64,000 nucleotides of DNA, from positions 3,424,394 through 3,488,393 of the forward strand of contig SCFE01000004.1 in NCBI GenBank assembly GCA_004352715.1. Direction: 5' to 3'. The notes below the pieces were generated by a model, which had not been told where the DNA came from, did no database searches, and saw only the letters and a program-made list of their open reading frames with translations. A program made the position numbers and the translations under genes. The DNA is from Hofstenia miamia. Taxonomy: Eukaryota; Xenacoelomorpha; Acoela. This document shows positions 20,913 to 32,830 of the stretch, one piece after another (the first letter of the stretch is position 1; every line of letters starts with the position of its first letter).

Positions 20913-21272
20913 ATGTCTTTCAATAATGTCAAATATGACCAAATTATTGACGACAACCTTTATAAAACTGAGTCACAAATTTTCTTCAATGCAACCATGT
21001 GAGTCATTACATTACTTTTTTCCTGTTTATCTAAGTTGTTTATTATGTGTTATTAAACAAATATTTTTAGTTTCTATAATATTCCAGAAGACACAAATTC
21101 TCCACCCAAACTTTTCAGCAAATTGTTCCAAAATTTTAAGAACCAGGTTGAAGAAATGATCATAGAATTCAAATGCACTCAAATTGGTTGTGGAGATGAT
21201 CAACCTATCACATCAGGTACAAGCAACACCCAGACTGCTAACAATGTTTCCACAAACAACAGTACCACATGA
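20913..21272 (+). CDS. two-exon 95-residue gene with 72-bp intron, unrecognised
   Basis: Exon 1 is 20913-20998 (ATG to CCAT), then a GTGAGT donor. The intron ends in a pyrimidine-rich CAAATATTTTTAG at 21070, and exon 2 is 21071-21272, ending TGA. The joined phase (28 codons plus 2 bases, then 1 base) leaves an uninterrupted frame of 96 codons including the stop. Exon 1 starts MSFNNVKYDQIIDDNLYKTE. Exon 2 has LFSKLFQNFKNQVEEMIIEF, CTQIGCGDDQP, and a Thr/Asn/Ser-rich tail. It is the only undamaged gene in Polinton 2 that I can see. Function unknown; the segment before the tail looks helical. A host exon pair captured by the element is the alternative. Confidence 0.5.
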
Positions 21273-22066
21273 GTATGCTTTTTTTTAAATTTGTGTTTGC
21301 CATCTTTTACATTTTAAAAACATGATAAAGTTTTTTACATTTAAATAATTTATTTAATTTGAAAGCATTTATTTTAATTGTCAAGGGTCTATTTCCTAGC
21401 CATTATTTATTTTTTTTTAAAAATAAAACACATTCAAAATTTCCATTTTAGTGAAAACAATTACTGATTTTTTAAGTAATGAGATTTTAAAATTTTGCAG
21501 ATGTATTTTTCAAAAAAAATTAGTCTTATTGTTGATGCTAGAACAAGTCTTTGAAATTACACAGGTGTGTGCTTTTAAAATTAGAAAGAATGGAATTAAA
21601 TATTTGATTTTCTTGTACTTGGATATTATCTCTCTAAAATGGATTTTATTCTCAGACCTAATTTCCTCTAAATTTAGTTAAAATATGCATGTATCTTTGT
21701 TCTCTCTCTGTATTTTAAATAATTGTGCAATTATTTTTAAAAGTGTCTTTCTTTGTTTTTGCCTAATTAGACATTTGGTGTTTCCTCAATAAACATTTTA
21801 AATGTAATTAGCATTTTACAGAGAGAGAGAGTTATCATTATTGATAGTGTTTAATTTTTGCATGTGCATGCATTAATATCTATTTACATTACATTGCCAA
21901 TTCTATCTATCAAAGCATTTTGTGTGAATTTATTTAAATGTTATACTGATATTTTTTCCCTGTATTGTGTTTATGAAACTATTCTATCCAAGGTTTTTTA
22001 AAAAATTTATTTTTCAAAAATTGATAATTCCCTATCATTTACTAATACATGGTCTTTTTAGACCAA
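21273..22066. other. spacer upstream of PolB
   Basis: AT-rich. It has one plus-strand frame of 76 codons (21451-21681) without family or splice support and a GAGAGAGAGA run near 21820. No gene supported. Confidence 0.4.
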
Positions 22067-25000
22067 AGACAATATCTCAATATTTTTGTGGTTTGTGCAC
22101 ATACATGAGTCCCTGTCCAAAACAAGTGAGGTCACACCTCCATCTGAGGCATAAGTGAACAACAGTTAATTTTTGTGTGTTTTGTAAGCCCTATTTTGCG
22201 AGTAAACCATTTCTTTACAGTCATATTCATAACCCCCATCCAAATGAGATTTTATCAAGTTCAGCTTTGAACACCAACAATAGCCATGAATTTACCATAC
22301 ACAGATTGGAAAATGCATGTTGGGGTGCTTTTTCAAATTAATTATCAAACAATCTTAACTTGATTGATGTTTATGATGCATTCTCAAACCATTACAGGGC
22401 AATACATGAGGTAATTTCAAATGAGGTTTCCACACACTATTTCATGAAAATTTATTTAATATGTGAAATCAAGATGGTGAAACCAGTGGAAAACAAGCAA
22501 GAAAAGTTGGCAGTACTTCACCCAACATCACACCCCATATCAGTTTTTTGATTGGGTCTAAGTAAAATAAATTTCTATAGTTTAGTTGATGAAATTTTGA
22601 GTTATGATTGTATTTATGCCACAAATAGGAGTGGGTTATTTTAAAAAAAATCAATAGAGTTGGGCTCTGAGTGTCTAAATACTGGCCATCATGTGGAGGA
22701 TCCTATATTCCATTACCTGACCACCTTAAAAGAAACAAATTCTTAGTAAATCTGAAAACTGGTCAATCAAACTTGTGTTTTGTCTACAGTGTATTAGCAT
22801 GTCTCCACCCTGAAATTAAACAGAGATGTGAAATTGTAAGATTGAGCAAATTTCTAACATCACTAAAGTACAAGGGTCTCACATTCCCACTGTCAATTAA
22901 TGACATATCCATTTTTGAAGTGTGGAACTATATAAACATAAATGTATATTTGCTAAATGATCATTGTCTTGTGCCTGCATACATGTCTCCATGCCATCAT
23001 CAGAAGACAGTCAATTTATTGTTGATTGAAGAAGAAGAAAAGAGTCACTACCTTGCAATCACAAATTTGAATGCATGTCTCTGATTTTCTAAAAAATAGA
23101 AATCAAGATTTTTTCTGTTCAAAATGTTTATCCAGATTCAAGACCCAAAAGAATTTATCAAATCACAAGAATAAATGCAACAGAGTTGCAGAGCCCAACA
23201 TTACATTTACAGATCCTTCAAACAAAATTAAATTTAAAGCATTTGCAGCCCAGAATTACATTCCTATCATTAGTACACTTGATATTGAGACAATTTCAAG
23301 AAAGGTCCACAACATGCAGCCTAACACATCCACAAGCTATAAAATGTGCAAAGTTGAGCAAATTCCATCTGGTGTCTGTGTGGTGACAAGTAGCATGGAC
23401 AAATTATTAACATGTGAGATATATACTGGTAAAAAATGTATGGAACAGAGGTGGAATCATTTATGTGAATTGGCAAAACACTTGTATGAGATGAAGCAAT
23501 GCCATTGTGAACTGATAATATCAGAGGAGTAGTGAAGAGCCATGTTGTCATCAGTAACAAGATGTATAATTTGTAGAAACATGCTTGCCCATGATGATGT
23601 CAAAGTAATAGATCATTGTCATTTTTCCAGAGAAATAAGAGGGGTTGCACATAACAACTGCAATATTTTAATTCACAGCCCACAATTTACACCAGTTTTT
23701 GTGCATAATGGGAGCAAATATGATATGCATATTTTGTTAAAAATTTGTGTATAAAAGATGGAGAGAAGGTATCATGCATCCCATACACTTCTGAAGTATT
23801 TTTATTGCTAAGTTTAATGGTGCCAGTTGACGGATATAATGATAAACATGGAGTTTACAAACCCATATACAAGGAACTTCGATTTTTGGATAGTTACTGG
23901 TTCATAAGTGATAGTCTGTCAAACCTCACAAAAATATCAGAGTGGACAAGTATAAATTTTTAAATGATGGTATGGGGAAACAAAAAGCTGAAGCATTCTT
24001 CCATGGAAAGGGTGTATTCCCTTACTCATGGTTTGATAGGTTTAATAAGTTTAATGAATTGAGCCTCCCAGATTTGGAGCACTGGAGAGACAGATTGACT
24101 GTCTCCCATTAACTCAGGAGGAGCTGGATATTGAGTGTCAAAACACATGGGCATTGGATGAATGTACAAATTTTAAAAATTTCATGATAATTACTTGATT
24201 TCAGACATGTTATTAGTTTTAGATGTCATGTGTAAATTTCAAATAGAAAGCATGGAAACATATAAACTTGACACTGCTTATTTTTTTACATTGTACAACT
24301 TTAGCTGGCATGAAATGCTAAGACATACAGGAGTATCACTTGATCCAATACATGATGAGATGGAATTGAATTTTATTCAAGGTGGTATTTGTGGTGGGAT
24401 GTGTTCAATATTTTCCAATTGATATTTTAGGGCTAATAACACACTAGTGGAGGGCTATGACCCTGAGAAGGAGACAAATTTCAGATTCTTTACAGATATG
24501 AATAGGCTCTACTCTGGAACCATGAGTTTAAGCTTGTCTGTGGGTGGACTGGCATGGTCTTCAGCAAAACTCGAAGAAATATTGTCTACCTCTCAAGAAT
24601 CACATGCTGGCAGTGGATTTGGAATATCTGGATTATCCTCTTGATGAACACTTTGATTTCCTATTGGCTCCTTATAAAATGGTTGTTGAGGACAAGCACC
24701 TATTGCCATACCAGCTGGAAATAAAAAATAAATTAAAAATAACACTAACACCCATACCCAAACTTGTGCAAACATTTTACAAAAAAGAAATTTTCATTGT
24801 GCATTATGAGGTGTTAAAGTTTTATGTTGAGCATGGACTTAAAATCACAAAATTCCATAAAGCCAATGAATTTAAGCAGGTACCATTTTTAAAGTCATAT
24901 ATTGACTTAAACATGAGCAAATGCATGGCTGCATGCAATGAATTTGAGAAGGCATTCTATAAGTTAATGTTGAATGCTGTGTTTGGAAAGTGTATGGAGA

Positions 25001-25736
25001 ATTTGAGTAAACAAGTAAATATAAAGTTTGCACACAAATATGGAATCTGTGGAAAAGTTGATTAAGAAACCTGAATTTAAATTGTATAACATTGTCAGCA
25101 AGGATTTGGTTCAGGACATGCTGAGACAAAAGGATATTGAATGGAACTGACCCAACTATCTCAGAGCAGCTATACTCAATCTATCCAAGTTGTTAATGTT
25201 CAAATTCCATTATGAGGTTATGAAACCATCTTTTAGAAACAGAATTACATTATTATATTCTGACATGGACTCACTACTCTATAAAATTAAGACAGAAAAT
25301 TTGTATACAGAGCTGCTTGCATCCATCTCTCATCACTTTGACTTTTAAATTATCCAATATTGTCACCCCTATACTGTGATGTGAATAAAAAAGTGTACCT
25401 TAATGTCAAGGATGAATTGGCTGGGGTGTTTAAACTGTGTACTTTCACTCAAACCCAAACTATATTCTGTTGAATATATGAGCAAAAGTCATGAGATATT
25501 GGAGAAGGCCAGTGCAAAAGGTGTGACCCAGTCTGTAAAGCAGGTGATGAATTTTGATCTGTTCAAGAATATTCTTCTGCAAGAAGGTATCAACTGAAGA
25601 CTGACCAGGATCTGATCACATGGGCATTCAATTAGTGTGGAGACCTCAAACCATATTGCCCTGTCATGCTATGATAACAAGTGCTTACTTGTTAATAGCA
25701 TAGAAATGCTACCATATGGACTTAGAGTAATTTAAT
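22067..25736 (+). pseudogene. Polinton protein-primed DNA polymerase B, decayed
   Basis: Family B polymerase that would copy the element. Similarity runs in order through several frames: two C2H2 fingers (CGLCTYMSPC...HLHLRH and CVFCKPYFAS...HIHNPH), a pre-polymerase domain (YWPSCGGSYIPLPDHL, INVYLLNDH, VNLLLIEEE), a third finger (FFCSKCLSRF), Exo I (STLDIETIS), and an HNH-like DHCHFSREIRGVAHNNCN. Then come DSYWFISDSL, FFTLYNFSWHEMLRHTG, motif A region DMNRLYSG, motif B KLMLNAVFGK, and motif C YSDMDSLLYK, where the usual Thr is Met. The end is near SIEMLPYGLRV. About ten stops or frameshifts, so inactive. Length, about 1220 codons, is normal for the family. Confidence 0.85.
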
Positions 25737-25759
25737 ATTTCCACATGTTTATAAAGTTA

Positions 25760-26960
25760 AAATTTTTGTTTAGATATTGAAAAGATTAATAATTCTCCAC
25801 CAAGCAGTTCTACACTAATTGATGAGGGATTAAAACACCTTTGCCTAGGTATATGGAAATTTATATTGTATGTGTTATTAATTAATATTTTAGATTCTAA
25901 TGTATAGTAATTCCCATTTCATTCTTCACCTCCCTCCTGTACTCACTCCAAGTCCTTGTATATGATAATTGTGAAATTTTTGTTTAGTTTATTAATATTT
26001 TGTTTAGATATATTCCCCATGTTTATGTATAGCCAGCTCACTCCATTCTCCATGTCCATGTGAATTTGTTATATTTCTCTATGTATGTTTTTGTCAAGAT
26101 TATTATAAAAATAATTCCATGTTTAGACAATTCTCTGTTTAATTGATTAGCCCACATACAAAGTTTGCTCCATTCTCTGTGACTTTGTATTTTGTTAAAT
26201 TTCCATGCATATGTTTTTGTCAACAATGTTACAAATTAATGTTTTGTTTAGACAATTCTCCCTTTGAATAATTTTCTGATGCTTGTCAAAAAGAAAATCT
26301 GTTCTCTCCAATGCTCCCCATGTCTAATTTATCTTGCCAATGTTATAATTTAATTAATTTACTGTTTATTTATGTAAATGTAGTTTCCACACAAGACTGT
26401 AATAATATATTCTCTGATGAATGTTTTGTTCAACAACTGAAAAAAATCCATTCTCTCCAGTGCTCCCCACATCTAATTTATCTTGCAAATGGTATAATTT
26501 AATTAATTTACTGTTTATTTGTATATGATTTAGCTTTAAAACAAGATGATATAATTATTCTCTGCTGAAAAACCCATCTCTCAATGCTCAAGATTCTCTG
26601 GTTAAAACACCACCCACACATTGCCTCATGTATTTTTTATCTTGCAAACAGTATGATCTATTTAATTGATTAATGTTTACATGCTTGTTTAGCTTCTACA
26701 ATAATGCAAAACAATATGTTCTCCACAAAATAGAAAAATGTCTCCCCACTGCTGATGAAATCTTATACAATAAAATGGTATAATTGAAATTAATTATATT
26801 TTGCTTATGGTTTACTTAGATCCCCACATGTTCAAAAGAAAAAAGTTTTCCATCATCAACTGATAAAAGAATGCCTCTTTGATGCTAACAAATCTTGCAC
26901 AATAAATATGGTAAAACAAATTATTTATATATATTTTGCTATGGGTTATTTAGTTCCACC
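25760..26960 (+). repeat. degenerate tandem array, about 155-bp period
   Basis: The clearest neighbours are 26297-26365 and 26454-26520, 157 bp apart, sharing TCTCCA.TGCTCCCCA, CTAATTTATCTTGC and ATAATTTAATTAATTTACTG. Weaker units continue on both sides, each with a GTTTAG followed by AATTCTC. The first unit has acceptor-like and donor-like edges around a short open stretch (25777-25852). Confidence 0.6.
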
Positions 26961-28019
26961 AACTATACAAAGTTTGCCATCACTGGTGATTTGGTTTTAA
27001 AACATTTAGTCTGTTGTTGTTCTACCAGAAGAAGAAGAATTGTTCCTGTCATATAAAACAATTTCCTTTTATTACTCACTCAATATTGGGGGATACAATT
27101 TATTGTGATATTTGATTTTAATTGTTATTTAGTCTCAATGAGCAGTCTCTATGTAATTCTTAAGAAAAAAAAGCAGGATGTTAGCAGATAACCATTGCGT
27201 GCATTGTCCCTCATTTCTACTGAGTAAAACCAGTTATCTTGGCATATTATGCACAATGAGAAAGCACACAATGAATTACACAGATGTTAATCATGGAAGC
27301 CAATTAAAACATGCATGGGACATATTACCCTTTTATTTGTTAATATCAATTTCTCTGGCTTACAATAATACTTAAATCTGTGGTTATTTAATATTTAATG
27401 TTAAAACAGAGTATCTAAAAAAATCTTGACTTATATTATTATTTGCATATGTGTGATGGAATGGTAGGTACATGGTGAATGAAGACAAATACATGTCTAG
27501 CAGATGGTGAAAACAGTTGGAGACCAGATGAACTAAAACATAGACAAACTTCCCTAGTGTAGTTTACCATCATTATAAGTGGAATGTGTATAATATACAT
27601 GTATTTTGTCTTGTTTTTAAAATGTGGGCTTTGCCATGCTCACTTAAATATTTAGTTTTTGTTTTAGAAAATGACGAATTTTGTTTTTAACACATACACT
27701 AGACAATGCATTTTTTTACTACTGTCTATAAAAATCTAAATGTTTTTATTATTATCAAATTTCTTGTTGTTTAACTATGTTTTAAAATTTTTCCAAATGT
27801 ATTAACAAAATAGTTTAAAATTAGTTTTGTTTTTTAACACATACACTAGACAATACATTTTATTACTAATGTCTATAAAAATTCAAAATGTTTTTTATTA
27901 CATTGAATTGTGATCTCTTTTTGTTAAATTAAATGTTTAATATTTTCCATTTGTATTATTGGAACAGGTTAAAATAGTTTACTTGCTTAAAAACGAAATG
28001 GTGTTTTTGTGAATGAACT
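26961..28019. repeat. Polinton 2 right interior with a 160-bp duplication
   Basis: 27658-27820 and 27821-27985 are diverged tandem copies (shared TTTTTAACACATACACTAGACAAT and GTCTATAAAAAT). The rest is AT-rich with no supported gene. Confidence 0.6.
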
Positions 28020-30096
28020 AGTGTGTTTTGAAAACAAAATGTAGACTATTTGAAAAAAATTCCTGAAAAGTGAGTTAAACACTGTACTTGCAAGGAAAAA
28101 TATTAATTGGTTGGAAAAAACATGATACAATAAATGAGTTAACAAGGTATATTAACAAAAATTAGTGTGTAGCATTTACATGTAGCATAATACCAAAAAA
28201 TGAAATAAACATTTTGCATAGTGATGGTTAATCAATTGAAGCAAATGAAATTTTTTAAAGTGTGTTATTATAAAATACATAGGTGTAACCCATGTAAATA
28301 ACATGAGGTATACCAACCAAAATCATGTAATGTCACTATAGCAAAACACACCATGAATGTAAACTAAATTTAGTCACCATGATATGTATATGTTGGCCCT
28401 AACATGAATCATTGTAAATGTAAGTAAACCTACTTGAAAAATCAATTAAAAAAAGTGTCACAAATCAATTAGCAGTTGTCAAAAACCAATTAGTGTTAAT
28501 AATGTCAAGTGGGTGAGTCAGCAATTAAACAACCATCAATATTGGTGAATCAGCTAAGTGTTACAAGAACTTCAAGGTGTCCCATTGAAACAGGGTCTCC
28601 CCTTGTATCACTACTGTTCAGCATGTGCTACCTCCTCACTCTTGGCAGCTAACTTCTCAATTATATTATACATTAGAGAACTACAAGACAAAACTCTTAG
28701 GAAGAATTATTTAGATGAGTTATTAAGCAACTATCATATAACATAAATACCAAATGAGAGTTTTGAAAAGAATTGGAGCTCCTTATCAAAATCAGGTCTC
28801 TCAATTAATGACTAAATTAAACTCACATATGTACATGGTAATCACATTTGTAAAGAGAGATGCTTCTACTATATTCTTAGTAAGACATCATGCCATAACA
28901 TGATTTCATGTTTTTGATGCAATTATGGATGTATTCATACAGAGGCAACAAGATCATATACAACCACATAGGATGTGACATGACACCTAAACATTGCATC
29001 ACCACAAAGCCATGCATTGTAGAAGATGCAACAATATCAATACAAAGGCAACACACAATCATACCCATCAGAGTAGAGGATATGGCATGGTGAACAGCAT
29101 GGGTAATATGAATACCACAGCAAATGAAACATAACCCTGTAAGAATGTAGAAGATGTGACAATAGGAGTGATGATATTTGATAATTTTCAAATAGAGCTC
29201 TGAGTAATTAAAAACATTGAAAATCAAAACACCTAAAGAGCTTAATTTCACACTTTTGGAAACAATAAGGTACATGTATTTAAGAAGTGATATGAAGGCA
29301 AGCTTATTCTAACATACAATTTCAAAAAACCTTGACCCTACATTTAAACTTAAAATAAAGGAAAACATTAAGTCTTAAATAAGCAAATCTTTCTTATGCC
29401 TAATCCTTCACTATAATTAAGCTTGCATTTTACATACAACACATAATGAGTAAACTAATTATTTAATATGATGTATTATAAAATTGATTATATAAAAAAT
29501 TAATGCTTGATTTAATACACAATATGTAAAATGATATAAATTACTCACAATAATAAAATTGAACACTAATTCTTGGAATTTCAGATATCAAAAATAGTAT
29601 TTCATTAAGTTGGAAAAGATAGAGTCTAACTAAAAATATGTGCAACAAATACAATGGCTAAGTTCCCACTTTTGGATGTCATCTGTTAGGTTGCATTTTT
29701 TAGGCTTTTTACATTGTAGTGTTTGCAAAGCATAATTTTCATTTGATAAACTGAGAAATTAAGTGTTACCTACATCATGAAATTTTAATTTTTCAAATGT
29801 TTTTGTTCTGTTGTTTGAATTTTAGATTGGGAAAGAGTTTTTTTAATTAAATTATTGGCTTTTCCTTGAAAATTTGTTTATTTATAATGCTTACAAAATT
29901 TTTTAAATGAATGTAATTAATAAATTTTACAAAATCACTTGAAATAAATTAAAAATTAACAACTTAAAAATATAATTAGAGCAAATGCATTTATAGTGAT
30001 GTCACAGTTTGAAAATTAGATATAAATATTATTATTATTATTGAATAGTTCCCTAACTTGTTATTTTAAAATTTTAAAAAGTTTTGAGTTTACAAC
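28020..30096 (-). repeat. right terminal inverted repeat of Polinton 2
   Basis: Reverse complement of 15395-17345, slightly longer through small insertions. A related segment without the outer part lies at 13280-14147. Confidence 0.85.
28877..29275 (-). CDS. 132-codon ORF inside the right terminal repeat
   Basis: Twin of the frame at 16219-16617 on the opposite strand, reading inward. Same length, four amino-acid changes, no silent changes. Coding status is doubtful for the same reason. Confidence 0.25.
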   Translation of the reverse strand: MYLIVSKSVKLSSLGVLIFNVFNYSELYLKIIKYHHSYCHIFYILTGLCFICCGIHITHAVHHAISSTLMGMIVCCLCIDIVASSTMHGFVVMQCLGVMSHPMWLYMILLPLYEYIHNCIKNMKSCYGMMSY

Positions 30097-30199
30097 TTCC
30101 CAAACATAATCCACATTAAGTTAGTCCATCCCTTTGCTTTCAGTTTGATATTTCTAATATTAGAACTGACTGTATTATAATTTTGACCTACTACTCAAA

Positions 30200-31350
30200 T
30201 TGTGATGTGTTTTGTTTTGATTATGTAAAACCTATTCCTAAGACTTAATTAATATTTACAAAACAAAGACAAATTTTTTACATAGTCTTTGACTGATCAT
30301 TGTGGCTACTTAGTGCTTATTTATTTCAACTTTTGATAAGGATTCATTTACACTTAAATATGAAGTAATATTATTAATTGTTTTAGTTGACTCCAGTAGT
30401 TGCAAGATTCCAACAACTTCAGTTTTTTATATGTCATATAATTAATTACTGTGGAAAAGAGTTTATTAATTAGAAAGATCATGAATCATACTTTATTATT
30501 TCATAATAAATATATTCAAAAGTATATAATTTCAGTATCTATAAGCTGCAACTAGGCATCAAATTAAAAATGCTTATTTCTACATTTAATGAAATTAACA
30601 TAAATGTACAATGTCATAAAATAATTCATTTATATGATTAACAAGTCAGCTATATGCAAAGATGGATTGCCTAGCACGCATTTCAACTAAAAACTTCTAC
30701 ACCTAATTATTTAGATTAAAGTATCATCTGAAATCTGAATTGGAAGCACCCAAAGATGAAACTAGGAATTGGTCTTCCCCTTAGTCTAAGATTATTTAGG
30801 CTTACATTAGTTAACATAAAACCAAGATGTAATATAAAGAAATTCACAAACATTTATAAAACTGTGTAGAGTTTCTACAAAATCAATCAAATATAGAAGG
30901 ATGATGCAAGTAATTACTCTTTTTGGTATAATTAAAAGTAGATGACTTTTCAAATAGAGGAAAATGTTTAGATTTAAGTAACATAAATATTAGAGTGCAG
31001 ATAAAACCAACTTTTCTCTTTCTAAAGTTCTCTTCTTTTTGTGGTGACATAGTCATTTTAGGGTGCTTGGGTTTGCAATGCACAGTCCTGATTTATTCAA
31101 ATTTGATTTTAGGTGAAAGCCAACCTGTATCAATTTTATGTTATGAAGTCATCACCAAGTCTGGTTTTGCAATTTCAAATTTCAGTAGGTACAAACTTAA
31201 TTACAATTTTTCCTTGACTTATAACCAAAAGTAATCTAGATTAGTTTTGTTTCTATACAACTAAGATATTTTATATTTAGAAAAAGTTAAATTCAATAAA
31301 ATAGATATATTTTGCAATATTTTCAGGGATGATCTCACAATATTCTTAAT
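30200..31350 (+). repeat. diverged direct duplication, unit 1
   Basis: Matches unit 2 (31830-32830) in order: ACTTAATTAATATTTACAAAAC, TTAG.TGACTCCA, TATTTAGGCTT.CATTA, AGAGTTTCTACA, GCTTGGGTT, AGCCAACCTG, GATG.T.TCACA. Small insertions differ. Confidence 0.6.
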
Positions 31351-31829
31351 TGCATCAACAACCAATTTACATATATGGGTTATTTAATGTCTTACTTAGA
31401 ATATACATAGAAGTGGTTTTCCCTAGAACAATAACATTTGTGCTTAGTCATATTGGTTTGGCTGTTTCCAGAGATACCTGACTCTAACAATGTACACCAA
31501 TTGTTCTCAAAATTCAATAGATAGAACTTTGCCTTAAGATATTTAATCAATAAATCATTGCAATAATTTTCTTCTTTATTTCAATGAGCTTTGTCTATTA
31601 GTTCAATGAGAATAAATTTACTTGAGATTTTAGCTGCCATGGGTAAGCAGGTAACACATGTAAAGCTCATGCAATAAATACAAAGTCTGCACAACAACAT
31701 ACACTTTATATTACTACTGTTTAAAATGCTTTTGTCTACTTGATTTAGTGCAAGCTTTTACTTTTCAGCTTTGTTGTTTCTAACCTTCAAATTTCATTAA
31801 ATTATATATATAACCCAACTAAATTTGTT

Positions 31830-32830
31830 TGTGAGATGCTTTGTTTTGTATATGTAAGACCTTTTCTGTAGTTTACTTAATTAATTACAAAACAGAATTA
31901 AAATAAGATTTTTGTACAGCTTTTCAACAAGGCTTGGAAACTATAGAAAGTTTACTTAATATTGTTCACTTAGCATTTACTTAAAGTAGAAAAAGTCTAA
32001 ACCACTTCTTTTAGGTGACTCCAAAAAGGAAAGTTGAAGAAAATAAATGATCCAATTCCTTCACAACACTAGAAATTAAGTTCGCCAACAATCTCAGATG
32101 TCTGAGATAATTTAGGCTTGCATTACTTTAATTGATATGAATTTTAGTAGAAAAATGTAGATTATAACTAGTATAATTAATTAACAATCACTAACAAAAA
32201 TTATCACAGAGTTTCTACAGATAATCAACAGACAATACAAAAAGTAAAATTTCTGCTTTTATCAAGAATGTGCTTTGCAAAATTTATAGAAATCCCTTAC
32301 TATAGGTTTTTAAGTATCAAAAGTAAATATGTTTTGATGAGGAAAATTTAAGTAAGATAAATAAAATTTAAATATAACTTATTAAAGAGCATTGATTGAG
32401 CCAACTTTTTCTAACATTTCTTAATGGAGAAGAAGAAGAAATATCTATATTCAAATATTGTTTAAACAATAAAGAAAACTGATAACAATTCTGAAAGCAT
32501 TAAGAACAGGAATACAAACAAAATAAAATAATATAGAAACAACCATTTTAATGCTTGGGTTGAAACACACAATCCTGAATTTTTCTGATTTAAATTTTAA
32601 ATGGAAGCTAACCTGGATAAATTTATGTCATCACTAAAATTGGGGTTACTTGTTTGAATTTCTGTATAGGCAGAACAAACTTCAGATTGTCCTTGATGCT
32701 TCATTAATAGGGTTAAAGATTAGCTTGATTCATACATATTTATTATTTCATAAATGTAAAAATATTAAAAATATTAAATGAAAATATAAGGTAATAATGT
32801 TGGGGATGGTGTCACACAATATACCAGGTA
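31830..32830 (+). repeat. diverged direct duplication, unit 2
   Basis: Second unit of the duplication at 30200-31350, offset about 1.5 kb. Confidence 0.6.

Larger units (their letters stand above)
15395..30096 (+). mobile_element. Polinton/Maverick element 2 with 2-kb terminal inverted repeats
   Basis: About 14.7 kb between inverted repeats 15395-17345 and 28020-30096, within the normal Polinton size range. It contains a decayed PolB on the plus strand and small unrecognised genes on both strands. No ATPase, integrase or capsid gene was recognised, so its central and left part may be replaced or too divergent. Ends were placed where the two repeats stop matching; a clean target duplication was not found. 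Confidence 0.8.

Noticed and set aside
25760-26960. CRISPR-like array
   Set aside because: Units are degenerate, unequal and about 155 bp; there is no short exact repeat with unique spacers, and the context is a eukaryotic transposon.
4064-30096. One single large Polinton covering both regions
   Set aside because: The two regions have their own inverted repeat pairs with different tip sequences, so two elements are more likely, although together they carry the usual gene set.
31000-31234. 79-codon plus-strand frame as a gene
   Set aside because: It lies in the diverged duplication and the matching region of unit 2 is not open, so coding constraint is unlikely.
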